A DNA stretch of 64,000 nucleotides from the NCBI GenBank assembly GCA_036365145.1, contig JAEOAD010000048.1, forward strand, positions 11,163,501 through 11,227,500, given 5' to 3'. Under the pieces are notes generated by a model. The model searched no databases and had not been told where the DNA came from. It saw only the letters and a program-made list of their open reading frames with translations. The stretch is from Orientallactaga sibirica (Eukaryota > Chordata > Mammalia > Rodentia > Dipodidae). Below, one piece after another: positions 10,646 through 21,250 of this stretch (the stretch's first letter is position 1; each line of letters opens with the position of its first letter). Position numbers and translations under genes: made by a program.

Positions 10646-11496
10646 GTAGATGCAAGGTAACTGTCTTCCAAGTCCTGGCCAATCCTAGAAGCAATTTGAA
10701 ACTTCAGGAGTTCTATTTTCATAACTTAAACAAACGTAAGTACCTAAATAGCTGACTCATCAGAAAGCAGGCAGGTAGAAAGAGAAAAATAACAAGAGTT
10801 CAAGACCAAGGAAAATATGCAGGTCAAAGGCTGGTAGGGAAGGATAAGGCTGAAACACTTGCCTCTAGCCTTGTAAGGCTGACCTTGATTCACAAAGGGT
10901 AGGAATGCGAATCTCAGCCATGGCATCTCTGGTTGTGTTTCTAAATGAAGGAGGGCAAAAAGAAATAATAATAATAATAATAATGATCAAAGAATGTCTT
11001 CTCTCTTTAGCTCCACACAAAAGAGGCAGAATGGGGAGCAGACTGTAATGCTGTTCCGTTGACTTGGCATTTCTGGATCCTAGATAATGCAATAGCTTTG
11101 GACAATGACAAGAGCCCCCCCATCACCTGGGGGGGGGGTGGAGGGTCTTCAACATAAGAGGACAGGGTAGGCTGGAGGAAGTGGAGTTCTGCTGACTGCC
11201 CATGAGCCCCTGGGGTCCTTCTGTTAACTGCTGGCTACACACTTCTGGGTCTCACAGGTCACCCACCAAGGACAAACAGAAAGTCCCCCATTTCAGTTAC
11301 TCCAAGAAGCAAACGTTTACTGGGCTCTTTGGCATATTATAGTTCAGGAAGAGAGGTGGGAAGAAAAGAACTAGACAGAGATCCTAAACCCTTGGGAGTT
11401 TACAATATAACGAACTAAGGACAATGCTACCAAACCAGATTAACCTTCTAGTTACACAGAAATCAGGGAAAACCTGCAATAAGAAATTCTGGAGGG
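10646..11496. other. Unique sequence with (AAT)n and a C/G-run hairpin
   Basis: A short (AAT)n lies at 10,966-10,984. A C-run and a G-run about ten bases apart near 11,115-11,140 can pair as a small hairpin. No gene is recognised. Confidence 0.55.
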
Positions 11497-11645
11497 CTGG
11501 GTGTGGTGGCGCACACCTTTAGTCTCAGCACTCCCGAGGCTGCAGTCAAAGATTCCCTGTGAGATCCGGGCCAGCCTGAGGCTACAGATTGAGTTCCAGG
11601 TCAGCCTAGGCTAAAGTGACACCCTACCTCCAAAAGTACCCCCTA
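11497..11645 (+). repeat. B1 SINE
   Basis: 'ctgggtgtggtggcgcacac' through 'gttccaggtcagcctaggct'. Confidence 0.92.
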
Positions 11646-11699
11646 AAAAATATAAATACATGCATATGCATGCACCCATCCACCCATACATATATGGTG

Positions 11700-12230
11700 G
11701 AGGGAAGGAAGAAATCAAATTCACATCATATATGCTTAGGGGATAAGCTAGATGGAGAAGCAACATGAGCATGAAATTGATTAACATAACTTAGGACAAG
11801 AAATGACCCAGGGATGGCCCTGAATTTCACAAACACAGCAGACCATGCCGACTGCCTTCACGTGCAGAGGGTTACTCCATGTCACCGCTTACAGCAGGAT
11901 GCGCACTATGTCAGAGGCCAATTAAAGAACATTTATTTAAAATTATGGACAATTTATTCAGCTTCCTCACAGCTACAAAACTTAGAACTGAAAAGCGACA
12001 AAAGATTAAAATAAAGCTGTAAGAAGTCCAGTGGTTTGCTGGAGGATTTCATTAAAACATGGCGACGTATTAATTCATTTCTGCTTCAGTGTTGTCTGAT
12101 TAGTAACCGATCAATTTATGATGTAATTAGAAGGATGGACTTCAGAAAACAGCTAACTTTCAAGTGGTATATAAGGCAACTTGTTAACTTTTTCCCCTTC
12201 TTTAAACAATGTGCTTGACACTTTATAGTA
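11700..12230. promoter_or_regulatory. Candidate conserved noncoding element
   Basis: This SINE-free AT-rich block contains many homeodomain-like cores (attaattcattt at about 12,069; tgattagtaaccgatcaatt at about 12,098; gtaattag at about 12,124). It also keeps CpG-containing words (aacatggcgacgtatt) unusual for decaying AT-rich DNA. That texture is typical of developmental enhancers, but conservation cannot be tested here. The two overlapping plus frames (66 and 60 codons) have no recognisable protein character. Confidence 0.3.
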
Positions 12231-12563
12231 GAAACGCCTCTCTGGAGTCAGCCAGGAAGAGGGACAGGAATAGCCCTGGGGCTGGAATATCATAGTAGGT
12301 TAGTTAGACGTCTCAGAATTGTTCAAGTTAGATTAAATGAGATAACTTGATGAAATACAGCTCTCACTACCTGGGAACTGCTAAGTAAAAACAACTTCAT
12401 ATTCTCTCAGTCCTTTCAAGCTCTAAATCAAACCATATAGAGTCACCCTAGAAAAAAGCTCATTATACAGATGGGTTGAAGGTTAGTTTTTGTAGCAGTT
12501 ACAGGGCTGCTCTTTGACCTCTCAAAGAGAACTTATGCAATACTGTGATAAAAATAAATTAAA
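12231..12563. other. Unique sequence, no gene seen
   Basis: Nothing recognised. Confidence 0.5.
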
Positions 12564-12564
12564 A

Positions 12565-12741
12565 GCCAGGCGTGGTGCCATACATCTTTAATCCCAGCAC
12601 TCGGGAGGCAGAGGTAGGAGGACTGCCCTGAGTTCGAGGCCACCCTGAGACTACATAGTGAATTCCAGGTCAGCCTTGGCTAGAGCAAGACTCTGCCTCA
12701 AAAAACCAAACCAAATATACATATATATATATATATATATG
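12565..12741 (+). repeat. B1 SINE with (TA)n tail
   Basis: Complete B1 body whose A-rich tail has become 'caaatatacatatatatata'. Confidence 0.93.
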
Positions 12742-12743
12742 GC

Positions 12744-12808
12744 TACAATGCATATAACTCACAGAAACTAGGTGACAAACACACTGTGCTCAGGCAACCA
12801 TGGCATTA
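12744..12808. repeat. Inverted copy of a segment in the 13.7-kb and 15.3-kb repeats
   Basis: 'ctacaatgcatataactcac' followed by 'agaaactaggtgacaaac' and 'aaccatggcatt' is the reverse complement of 13,708-13,772 and of the equivalent at about 15,297-15,360. An AT microsatellite abuts each arm. Confidence 0.85.
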
Positions 12809-12859
12809 TCCTAGACTACAGGAGCCTGCAAGCCAGTGTGAGATTGTGTTGTTCTGAGC

Positions 12860-12960
12860 AGCAGATGAAACACCAAACTTGAACTTGAAATCGGGAGATC
12901 TGGGTTTGGCGTCAAGTACTGTAGTCTCTCTGAACGTCACCCTCAAACGGAGAGTGCTGA
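12860..12960 (+). repeat. Possible MIR element
   Basis: 'tcgggagatctgggtttggc' with a following 'ctctctgaacgtcaccctca' resembles the MIR core. It is diverged. Confidence 0.35.
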
Positions 12961-13452
12961 CAACAAATACTCTGGAAGTGGTTGTGGGGAAGCACACACA
13001 GTAATGTTGTATGAGCCCCTGGGTATAGGGCTCCACATGGAAGACGTCGGTGATAATAAACATCAGCTGACTCTGAATCTTCCAGAACCACACTGAATTT
13101 TATGGGGAGCTCCAGGTGGCAAGAGTCAATCCCATATTTCCATTCAAAGCAAGTAAACAACAAAACAAGTAACAGGACACAGCAAAGAACACCAAAACCA
13201 AAAGTAAAAACATAGTGAATGTCAGTCTATACAAAATGCAGAAAGCTCAGACAAGACAGACCCTTAAAGAGTAGGTCAAATGATTCTCTTTGAGATTTTC
13301 TTGGGTTTCAGCTCTTCTACTGTCTACTGGTGTGTGTGTGGTGTGTGTGAGAGAATGTATATGTATACATTTTTATGTACACGTGTCTATACACATCCTT
13401 CTCTTTAAACTTCCACTACTACGCAAGAGAACATCAGTGCATCATGTTGAAT
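12961..13452. other. Unique sequence with a short (TG)n
   Basis: Minus-strand frames of 83-95 codons overlap here without recognisable domains. A (TG)-rich run lies at about 13,330-13,350. Confidence 0.45.
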
Positions 13453-13490
13453 GAAGCGTGGTACCTGTCACTGCCCTTCTACAGTTCACA

Positions 13491-13715
13491 CTACTCCTGT
13501 GTTCCCTGTAGACCCCACTCTGTCTTTTCCCTAACGCAAGTCAGGGTAGAAAAGGGGAAGGCAGCGGGAGCACAGCCGGGATGGGTTGGCTGCATTAACG
13601 ACGTCACTCTGGTCTCTGATTTCTGCTCACACTGACAGTCTTGTTTGTCCTGATCTGAAGACATTAGGAAGTGGCTGTCCTTCTCCATAGATTCCTTACG
13701 GTCTAGGAATGCCAT
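13491..13715 (-). other. Small ORF with good Kozak context, unassigned (copy 1)
   Basis: An ATG at 13,715-13,713 in the context gcagccATGG opens a frame of about 75 codons starting MAFLDRKESMEKDSHFLMSS. A possible donor (cagt|gtgagc) lies about 85 bases in. The frame is retained in the second copy (15,302-15,069). I recognise no family. It could be a first coding exon or chance, and chance is more likely. Confidence 0.2.
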
Positions 13716-13780
13716 GGCTGCCTGCACACAATGGGTTTGTCACCTAGTTTCTGTGAGTTATATGCATTGTAGCTTATTAT

Positions 13781-13785
13781 CTTCA

Positions 13786-13823
<38 letters not shown>

Positions 13824-13828
13824 TGAAG
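13781..13828. repeat. Perfect AT palindrome with CTTCATTCA arms
   Basis: cttcattca, then alternating TA, then tgaatgaag: a fully self-complementary 48-bp block capable of cruciform extrusion. A (CA)n run follows at 13,855-13,887. Confidence 0.95.
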
Positions 13829-13852
13829 ATTATATGAATGAACATTATATAT

Positions 13853-13890
<38 letters not shown>

Positions 13891-14012
13891 GGTTTTTCAA
13901 GGTAGGGTCTTGCTCTAGCCGATGCTAACCTGGAATTCACTATGTAGTGTCAGGGTGGCCTTGAACTCAGGGCAATCCTCCTACCTCTGCCTCCTGAGTG
14001 CTGGGATTAAAG
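13891..14012 (-). repeat. B1 SINE, 5' end missing
   Basis: Antisense B1 starting 'ggtttttcaaggtagggtct'. It stops at 'gctgggattaaagga', so the extreme B1 head is absent. Confidence 0.92.
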
Positions 14013-14600
14013 GATTCAAGGCGCTGGGGTAAAAGTGGAATTGAGTTGCAATGGGATCATGATGCCCATTGGAGGGCATGCCATCACTCCTGGGACCAGA
14101 ATAATGTAACCTTACATCCACTTTAGCAGGAGCTCTGACTTAGAGTGGGCAGCTGAAAGGAGTGTGCTGTGGCTCCTTTAAGGCAGGTGCTCTGAGCCCT
14201 ACCTGGGTCAACAGAAAGGTTATTTATTGCCCTTGTGTCAACACAAATGAACCTCTGTCCCAAAGGGAGAAAAAACAGAGCCGACTGTGAATATATTTGG
14301 TTGAATACTTTGGGTCCTGGCCATTGACGGGGCTATGCAGCCTGCAGCAGCAGATGGTCACATCCCAAGAGAACTGGTTGCCTTTAAGTCATAATCAGGT
14401 CCTTTTTGGTTAAGAAGACAGGTGGAGCAGAAAAAGAGGACTGAGAAAATTACTTGATTCTTTTGGTTCTGCAACTAGAAAGCTGTGAAACGAGTCCTTT
14501 AGCCTGTATGCTTTGTGCCTCTACAAAACCAAGATTCCTTCCAGTCCTAAAAATATGTGCAAAAAAATCTGATATTTCAGTTATTAAATTAAAACAGAAA
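14013..14600. other. Unique part of the duplicated block
   Basis: No gene recognised. The minus strand at about 14,205-14,256 has a short stretch with acceptor-like and donor-like edges, but the interval is too short to mean much. Confidence 0.5.
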
Positions 14601-14740
14601 CTGGGCCTCGTGGCTCACACCTTTAATCCCAGCACTCAGGAGGCAGAGGTAGGAGACTCACTGTAAGCTCGAGGCCACCTTGAAACTACATAGTGAATTC
14701 CAGGTCAGCCTGGGCTAGCGGATCCTACCTGAAAAACCAA
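14601..14740 (+). repeat. B1 SINE
   Basis: 'ctgggcctcgtggctcacac' through 'aggtcagcctgggctagcgg'. Confidence 0.93.
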
Positions 14741-14845
14741 AATATTAAAAGAAAAGTTTAAAAGTGAATTAAATATACAATTTAGAATGGCATGTAACAA
14801 ATCAAAAGATGATAAGGAAAAATTTAAGACATAAAATCAGAAGTT

Positions 14846-15000
14846 GGCTGGGTATGGTGGCTCATACCTTTAATCCTAGCCCTCAGGAGGCAGAGGTAGA
14901 AAGATTACCATGAGTTCAAGGCAAGCCTGAGACTACATAACGAATTCCAGGCCAGCCTGGGCTAGAGTAAGACCCTATCTCAAAAAAAAAAACCAAAAAA
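14846..15000 (+). repeat. B1 SINE
   Basis: 'ggctgggtatggtggctcat' through 'gagtaagaccctatctcaaa'. Confidence 0.95.
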
Positions 15001-15042
15001 TTATGAGTACATTTTAATTTTAGTAAGATACAAGAAATAGCT

Positions 15043-15372
15043 GAAGCGTGGTACCTGTCACTGCCCTTCTACAGTTCACTACTCCTGTGTTCCTGTAGAC
15101 CCCACTCTGTCTTTTCCCTAGCATAAGTCAGGGTAGAAGGGGGGAAGGCAGCGGGAGCACAGCCGGGATGGGTTGGCTGCATTAACGACGTCACTCTGGT
15201 CTCTGATTTCTGCTCACACTGACAGTCTTGTTTGTCCTGATCTGAAGACATTAGGAAGTGGCTGTCCTTCTCCATAGATTCCTTACGGTCTAGGAATGCC
15301 ATGGCTGCCTGCACACAATGGGTTTGTCACCTAGTTTCTGTGAGTTATATGCATTGTAGCTTATTATCTTCA

Positions 15373-15412
<40 letters not shown>

Positions 15413-15433
15413 TGAAGATTATATATATACACA

Positions 15434-15480
<47 letters not shown>

Positions 15481-16631
15481 GGTTTTTCAAGGTAGGGTCT
15501 TGCTCTAGCCGATGCTAACCTGGAATTCACTATGTAGTGTCAGGGTGGCCTTGAACTCAGGGCAATCCTCCTACCTCTGCCTCCTGAGTGCTGGGATTAA
15601 AGGATTCAAGGCGCTGGGGTAAAAGTGGAATTGAGTTGCAATGGGATTATGATGCCCATTGGAGGGCATGCCATCACTCCTGGGACCAGAATAATGTAAC
15701 CTTACATCCACTTTAGCAGGAGCTCTGACTTAGAGTGGGCAGCTGAAAGGAGTGTGCTGTGGCTCCTTTAAGGCAGGTGCTCTGAGCCCTACCTGGGTCA
15801 ACAGAAAGGTTATTTATTGCCCTTGTGTCAACACAAATGAACCTCTGTCCCAAAGGGAGAAAAAACAGAGCCTACTGTGAATATATTTGGTTGGATACTT
15901 TGGGTCCTGGCCATTGACGGGGCTAACCAGCCTGCAGCAGCAGATGGTCACATCCCAAGAGAACTGGTTGCCTTTAAGTCATAATCAGGTCCTTTTTGGT
16001 TAAGAAGACAGGTGGAGCAGAAAAAGAGGACTGAAAAATTACTTGATTCTTTTGGTTCTGCAACTAGAAAGCTGTAAACGAGTCCTTTAGCCTGTATGCT
16101 TTGTGCCTCTACAAAACCAAGATTCCTTCCAGTCCTAAAAATATGTGCAAAAAAATCCGATATTTCAGTTATTAAATTAAAACAGAAACTGGGCCTCGTG
16201 GCTCACACCTTTAATCCCAGCACTCAGGAGGCAGAGGTAGGAGACTCACTGTAAGCTCGAGGCCACCTTGAAACTACTTAGTGAATTCCAGGTCAGCCTG
16301 GGCTGGAGATCTACCCTTGAAAAACCAAAATATTAAAAGAAAAGTTTAAAAGTGAATTAAATATACAATTTAGAATGGCATGTAACAAATCAAAAGATGA
16401 TAAGGAAAAATTTAAGACATAAAATCAGAAGTTGGCTGGGTATGGTGGCTCATACCTTTAATCCTAGCCCCTCAGGAGGCAGAGGTAGAAAAGATTACCA
16501 TGAGTTCAGGCAAGCCTGAGACTACATAACGAATTCCAGGCCAGCCTGGGCTAGAGTAAGACCCTATCTCAAAAAAAAAACCCAAAAAATTATGAGTACA
16601 TTTTAATTTTAGTAAGATACAAGAAATAGCT
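15043..16631. repeat. Tandem duplication, copy 2 (1.59 kb)
   Basis: It starts 'gaagcgtggtacctgtcact' directly after copy 1 and ends 'caagaaatagctg' at the head of a further B1. It carries the same contents: AT palindrome (15,368-15,417), (CA)n (about 15,428-15,477), antisense B1 (15,481-15,602) and sense B1 elements (16,189-16,327; 16,434-16,588). The small ORF on the minus strand is preserved at 15,302-15,069. Confidence 0.97.
15368..15417. repeat. Perfect AT palindrome, second copy
   Basis: Same cttcattca...tgaatgaag arms with a slightly longer TA core than copy 1. Confidence 0.95.
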
Positions 16632-16772
16632 GGATGTGGTAGTGCACGCCTTTAATCCCAGCATTTGGGAGGCAGAGGTAGGAGGACTACTGTGAGTTCA
16701 AGGCCAGCCTGAGACTACACAGTGAATTCCAGGTCAGCCTAGGCTAGAGTAACACCTTACCTGGGGAAAAAA
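16629..16772 (+). repeat. B1 SINE at the duplication edge
   Basis: 'ctggatgtggtagtgcacgc' through 'tccaggtcagcctaggctag'. The right boundary of the tandem duplication falls at its first bases. Confidence 0.93.
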
Positions 16773-17301
16773 GAATCAGAAGTTAAAGAATCAGCAATAC
16801 ACAGAAATGATGAATCTAGGAGTTAGTTCTTTAAAACAATTAAAAAGCAATCAAGACTTCTGCCAAAGGTAGAGATGAAGCCTGAGAGGAGGTGCGAGCA
16901 CTACGCCAGGAACTCCATGGGGTGGGGCGGTTCGGCGCAGATGGGGATGAGCCTGCGCACCCATACGTAAGAAATAGTTCCACAGGAAACTGCTACTAGA
17001 GGAACTGAAGAAAGGCTGATGTCCCAACAAACCAATGGCTATAGAAGGAATTACAGCAGTTGGGTGCTAGGGAGATGGTGCAGCAGTTGTAAGGTGCCTG
17101 CTTGCAAAGCCTGACAACACTGTTCTACAGTGTAAGCGGCGGCACGGGGAAGGAGCCGCTGGCCTCATCCGCTGTGGTTTGGCATAGCTTGGCCTTCGGT
17201 GAATGAAGAAACTGACCGCAGCCGCCTTGGTACCTTGCCAGAATCTGCACCAAAAACATACATAGGCTGGCTGAAATAAATGTCCCTTCTTTTATCCCTG
17301 C

Positions 17302-17305
<4 letters not shown>
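16773..17305. other. Unique sequence with a partial B2
   Basis: A B2 head fragment lies at 17,062-17,130 ('ctagggagatggtgcagcag'). A CpG-bearing patch lies at about 16,880-16,965. No gene recognised. Confidence 0.5.
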
Positions 17306-17332
<27 letters not shown>

Positions 17333-17560
17333 CATTTTATTGACTGATTGATTGATTGAAGAGAGAGACGGGGAGAAAGAGAGAGGGGGGCAGACAGAGA
17401 ACGAGAGAGAATGGTCACGCCAGGGCCTCCAGTCACTGCTGTGAACTCCAGATGTGTGTGCCACCATGTGCATCTAGCTTGTGTGGGTATTGGGGAATCA
17501 AACCTGCATCCTTAGGTTTTGCAGGCAAGCACCTTAACTGCTAAGCCATCCCTCCAGCCC
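17306..17560 (-). repeat. B2-type SINE beside a poly(A) run
   Basis: An A run (17,306-17,332) precedes an antisense B2 that ends 'aagccatccctccagccc'. The flanks 'tatccctgctctt' and 'catccctgatctt' look like a target-site duplication. The A run on this side is the wrong polarity for the SINE tail. Confidence 0.85.
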
Positions 17561-17686
17561 ATCCCTGATCTTTTTTCATTGACAGTTTTCGCACAGGTTT
17601 ATGATGTGTTTTGATCATAATTCCCTCCCCTTGCCTCTCTTGTTCTCCTTTCTACAACTAGTCCCTCTTCTACTTTAATATCTTTT

Positions 17687-17790
17687 TAAATATTTATTTT
17701 ATTTTATTTATTTGCTTATTTTGAGAGAGAGAGAGAGAGAGACAGAATGGGCATGCCTGGGCCTCTAGCCACTGCAAACGAACTCCAGAC
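17687..17790 (-). repeat. B2-type SINE, truncated
   Basis: Only the tail and (GA)n part plus 'gcctctagccactgcaaacg' are present. The tRNA-like head is missing. Confidence 0.85.
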
Positions 17791-17891
17791 ACTTCAGTTG
17801 TCTGAAGACAGAGTTCCATAGCACTCCTTCCCAACCTTGGGCTCTTACATTCTTACCATCTCCTCTTCTGCAATGATCTCTGCTTGCTCTT

Positions 17892-18114
17892 TAAAAATAT
17901 ATATTTTGTTTATTTATTTATTTGAGATTGTTGAGAAAGAAAGAGGCAGATAGGAGAAAGAGAGAATGGGCACATTAGGGTCTCTAGCCACTGCAAATGA
18001 ACTCCAGACACATGCACCACCTTGTACATCTGGCTTTATGTGGGACTGGGGAATTGAACCTGGGTCCTTTGGCTTTGCAGGCAAGCTCCTTAACCGCTGA
18101 GCCACCTCTCCGCC
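17892..18114 (-). repeat. B2-type SINE
   Basis: Complete antisense B2 ending 'gctgagccacctctccgccc'. Confidence 0.93.
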
Positions 18115-18300
18115 CCTGTTTGCTTTTCTTAATAGTGATAGAGGGAAGTGTCCTGTCTGAAGTAGCTGTCCTAATATGGTGGCCCAGTTTCACTCTACTA
18201 CTTGATGATCAGAGGAGATCTTTCTTCTTGAACGGTTGTGTTTCAGAGCTCCCAGTTAATATCAGCTCATGCTGTTAAGGTAGATTGTCTGATTCTTAAA

Positions 18301-18604
18301 ATTCAGGGAATAGGGTGGGGGATACAGTACAAATACTAAAAATTAATTTAACATAGCAGGAAATAAACACTAAAGGGATTTCATAGTCACTCTTCCACCT
18401 AATGAGGCTCCTGTCTCTTCTAGGCAGACTACAGAATCATCAAGAAGTTTTCATTATTCTTTTAAACCTTTTGTTATCGAACAAGGGGCTTCAATATCTA
18501 GTGACTTAGTTCACAGTGGGTTGCAGAGTTCTTTCAAATAATATTGGAGATATGGATTGGATATTTCAGAAACAGCTCATGTTACCCAAATCAAATTATC
18601 AGGA
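18301..18604. other. Unique sequence, no gene seen
   Basis: Nothing recognised. Confidence 0.5.
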
Positions 18605-18674
18605 CTTTTTTTTAGAAAAAATGTTATTTATTTATTTATTTATTTGCAAGCAGAGAGACAGACAGAAAAGAGAG

Positions 18675-18712
<38 letters not shown>

Positions 18713-18858
18713 GACACACTAAGGCCTTTAGCTCCTCAAACAAACTCCAGACACATGTGCCACCTTGTGCATCTGGCTTTCCATGGGTAGTGGGGAACCG
18801 AACCCAGATTGTTAGGCTTCGTAGGTAAATGCCTTAACTGCTGAGCCATCTCTCCAGG
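18605..18858 (-). repeat. B2-type SINE
   Basis: Antisense B2 with a (TTTA)n tail complement and a long (GA)n run. It ends 'gctgagccatctctccaggc'. Confidence 0.95.
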
Positions 18859-20430
18859 CAAATAGTCAGTCATTTTGAGTTTTGGAAAGTTCTGTTTACC
18901 TGTGAGCCAACGCTAATCCTATTAAACCATCTTTAGTGTGCCCATCATCTTTGTACTCGGGGGGGGGGGAGGTCACACACAGTAAATGGGCTGTGAACAA
19001 GATTCTAAAGGGTCACATTTTGTCACCTTTGGCCTACTGTTTGCAGGTAGATAAATATCTTTGCAGTTTGGAGAACCAAACAGAGAGATGAAGGGAAGAA
19101 TCAAGTCATTCTGAGGAGGAAATCTATGAGCACCAAGGTTGGTTTGGGTGTGGCACGGTCCTTCTGGAACACTTGCCATGCTCTTCCAGTCTACTTTCTG
19201 ACTTGGGGCATGTGCAGGTTTGGGAAGTGTGCGCAAGCAGATTCCTGCTTTCAGAAAATTGGATCAATTAGCACTTCTAATTTCGCATTAGAAAGTTTGA
19301 GTGGAGATGCTCCCCTCTGCAACTTAAATTCATAAAGCCCGACCCGCCGTTTACTCTGGGCTACATAAGTGGGTGATATATTCTAGATTTATGAAACTTT
19401 GTAATTAATATAAAAACTTTACAGCAGTCATGGGGTAGATGGAACCCGCACCTCTTCTAACATGAGCTTTTAATGTTGAGAGTTTTTTCTTTTTTTACTT
19501 CTAAAAAAAATTTCAACCATGCAGACAATTTCCACTCATCCTACTTCAAAATTGAGCAGATCACTGTATATAGCAAGATTCCAGTTGGCCCAGGATGGTG
19601 TGGTTGAGCTATGAAAAATGAACACAGTAGTGGTATAGCCCAGTTTTCCTCTTATCAATAGAAATGTGGAAAAAAGGATCCAGTAAAAATGTGTGCCTTT
19701 GTTATAGAAAAAAGGATGCCTGGTGAGAGTTGTCTTTTCTCTTTCTAGATCACGCTTCTTGGGCATTTATTACCTGCTAGCTTCCTCTTGTTGGGTAAAC
19801 TGCACAGCAGGACATAAACTGATTAAAGTCGGCAGTGTAGTGACCTATCCATTTCACTGGGAACTGGTTACTTTCAGTAAGGGAACTACTTTTCCTCAAG
19901 GCCACAGGAGAAAAACAATCCCTGTGTACATTTCACATTCTCTCTGCTTTTGTGTGGATTTTGTTTAGACTTAGGTTATGTCCTTCTTTCAAATATTTGT
20001 GATAACATGATACAAAGGACACATACAGAAAACAAGAGGCATTCAGTCTAAATTCCAGACTCCTGTCTGCTTGTTTGCGGATGGTGGAGGCCACTTATCT
20101 TGCTGGATCTTCCAACAGATTCCTTCATCTCAATGCTGCAAACAAGCCAGCATTCATTCAAAGACTTCTTTCTTCTTCGCAACCCAAGAAATAGCATTCC
20201 AAACTAAGTTTGACTCAGATCCAATTCTTAAAATATTACCTAAAGCCCCAGTCCAATAGCAAATGTTTAGGTGATGTCAGCCGCAAATTTTATCACGTAG
20301 AAACTAGGTTCCTGACATTTCAAAAGAACAGTCTTCACATACTAAACACATGCTAAAATCGAGCATTTACCATATGACTAGCTCGTACAAGACAGTGCAT
20401 CCTTTAAAGTTCACTGTGATACTTAAAATA
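18859..20430. other. Long unique stretch, no gene seen
   Basis: About 1.57 kb without a recognisable SINE, LTR or L1. Frames of 60-87 codons on both strands carry no domain. This is one of the larger repeat-poor intervals and a reasonable place to test for conservation. Confidence 0.5.
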
Positions 20431-20797
20431 AGGGCTGGAGAGGTAGGTTGACGGTTCAGTGTACTTTCTGCACAAGCATGAGGACTTGAGGGGTCCTGAG
20501 AAAGCTGGAGTTTGAATCTCTGGAACCCACATAAACAGCTGGGCATGGCCATGCACGTCTGCAACCCCAGTCCTGTGGGGAACAGAGCCATGAGAATCAC
20601 TGAATAGAAAGCTCTGGAATCAGTGAGAGACTCAGTGACAAGGAAAGACAGGTGCGAGAGTGACAGCAGAGACACCTGATATTCTCCTCCGGCTGTGGTA
20701 GGTAACATACAGGGGCACCTCAGACAAGTGCACAGGGTGCCACATCAGCTCATACACACATGCATGTACCACACATACTACACATTCACACACAACA
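20431..20797 (+). repeat. B3 SINE
   Basis: The head 'agggctggagaggtaggttg' is followed by 'agctgggcatggccatgcac' and a CA-rich tail 'acatgcatgtaccacacat'. Confidence 0.8.
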
Positions 20798-21250
20798 AAA
20801 AAGAAACTTAAAATGTAGTTCTGTCCTGAGAAATGTAAAATTGACACTGGAAGATACGCTACTATGGACATGCAAACCACAATCCAAGATGTAAATGACA
20901 ACTCACAAGGTACAAATGACAGAAGTGCTGTTGTCAGTCAGTATGTGACTCGTGCCCCAGTGAACTACAGAGATGGCAGGTGCTCGTGAGTTGAAAGTAA
21001 AAGATGATCAGTTCATTTTGGAAGGGTCAGGAAAATATTAACATAAAAGACTAGAAACTGTATATCAAAGAATGGATAGGATTCACATTGACAGAGAAAC
21101 ATGAAGAGAACATTCTGGAAGTGGCTGTAATGAAGACAAAGTATGGAGGTGAGAAAATACTTCAGGTCACTTGGACTGTCCAAATAACTCCTGCTATATG
21201 CCTGCTTCTTTCTAGCAGCAACCCAGAAAATACTAAGTATGTCTTTATTT
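20798..21250 (+). repeat. Unique sequence with a possible L2 relic
   Basis: The purine-rich text at about 20,990-21,160 ('agagaacattctggaagtgg') is like the L2 3' region. Low certainty. Confidence 0.35.

Larger units (their letters stand above)
13453..15042. repeat. Tandem duplication, copy 1 (1.59 kb)
   Basis: It begins 'gaagcgtggtacctgtcact' and ends 'atacaagaaatagctg'. It contains an AT palindrome, (CA)n, one antisense B1 and two sense B1 elements, and is followed immediately by copy 2 in the same orientation. Differences between copies are few and mostly single-base indels. Confidence 0.97.
17565..18300 (-). mobile_element. L1 3' end relic split by B2 elements
   Basis: The reverse complement of 17,572-17,665 reads 'gggagggaattatgatcaaa...actgtcaatgaaaaa', the same terminus as the plus-strand relic ending at 8,765. 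Two B2 insertions interrupt the sequence that follows. That the parts beyond 17,790 belong to the same element is inferred. Confidence 0.6.

Noticed and set aside
14205..14256. Mini-exon on the minus strand with acceptor-like and donor-like edges
   Set aside because: Only about 52 nt. Such chance pairs of splice-like words are common, and no flanking exon was found.
16880..16965. CpG island or promoter
   Set aside because: The CpG-bearing patch is under 100 bp, with no adjoining exon or transcript signal.
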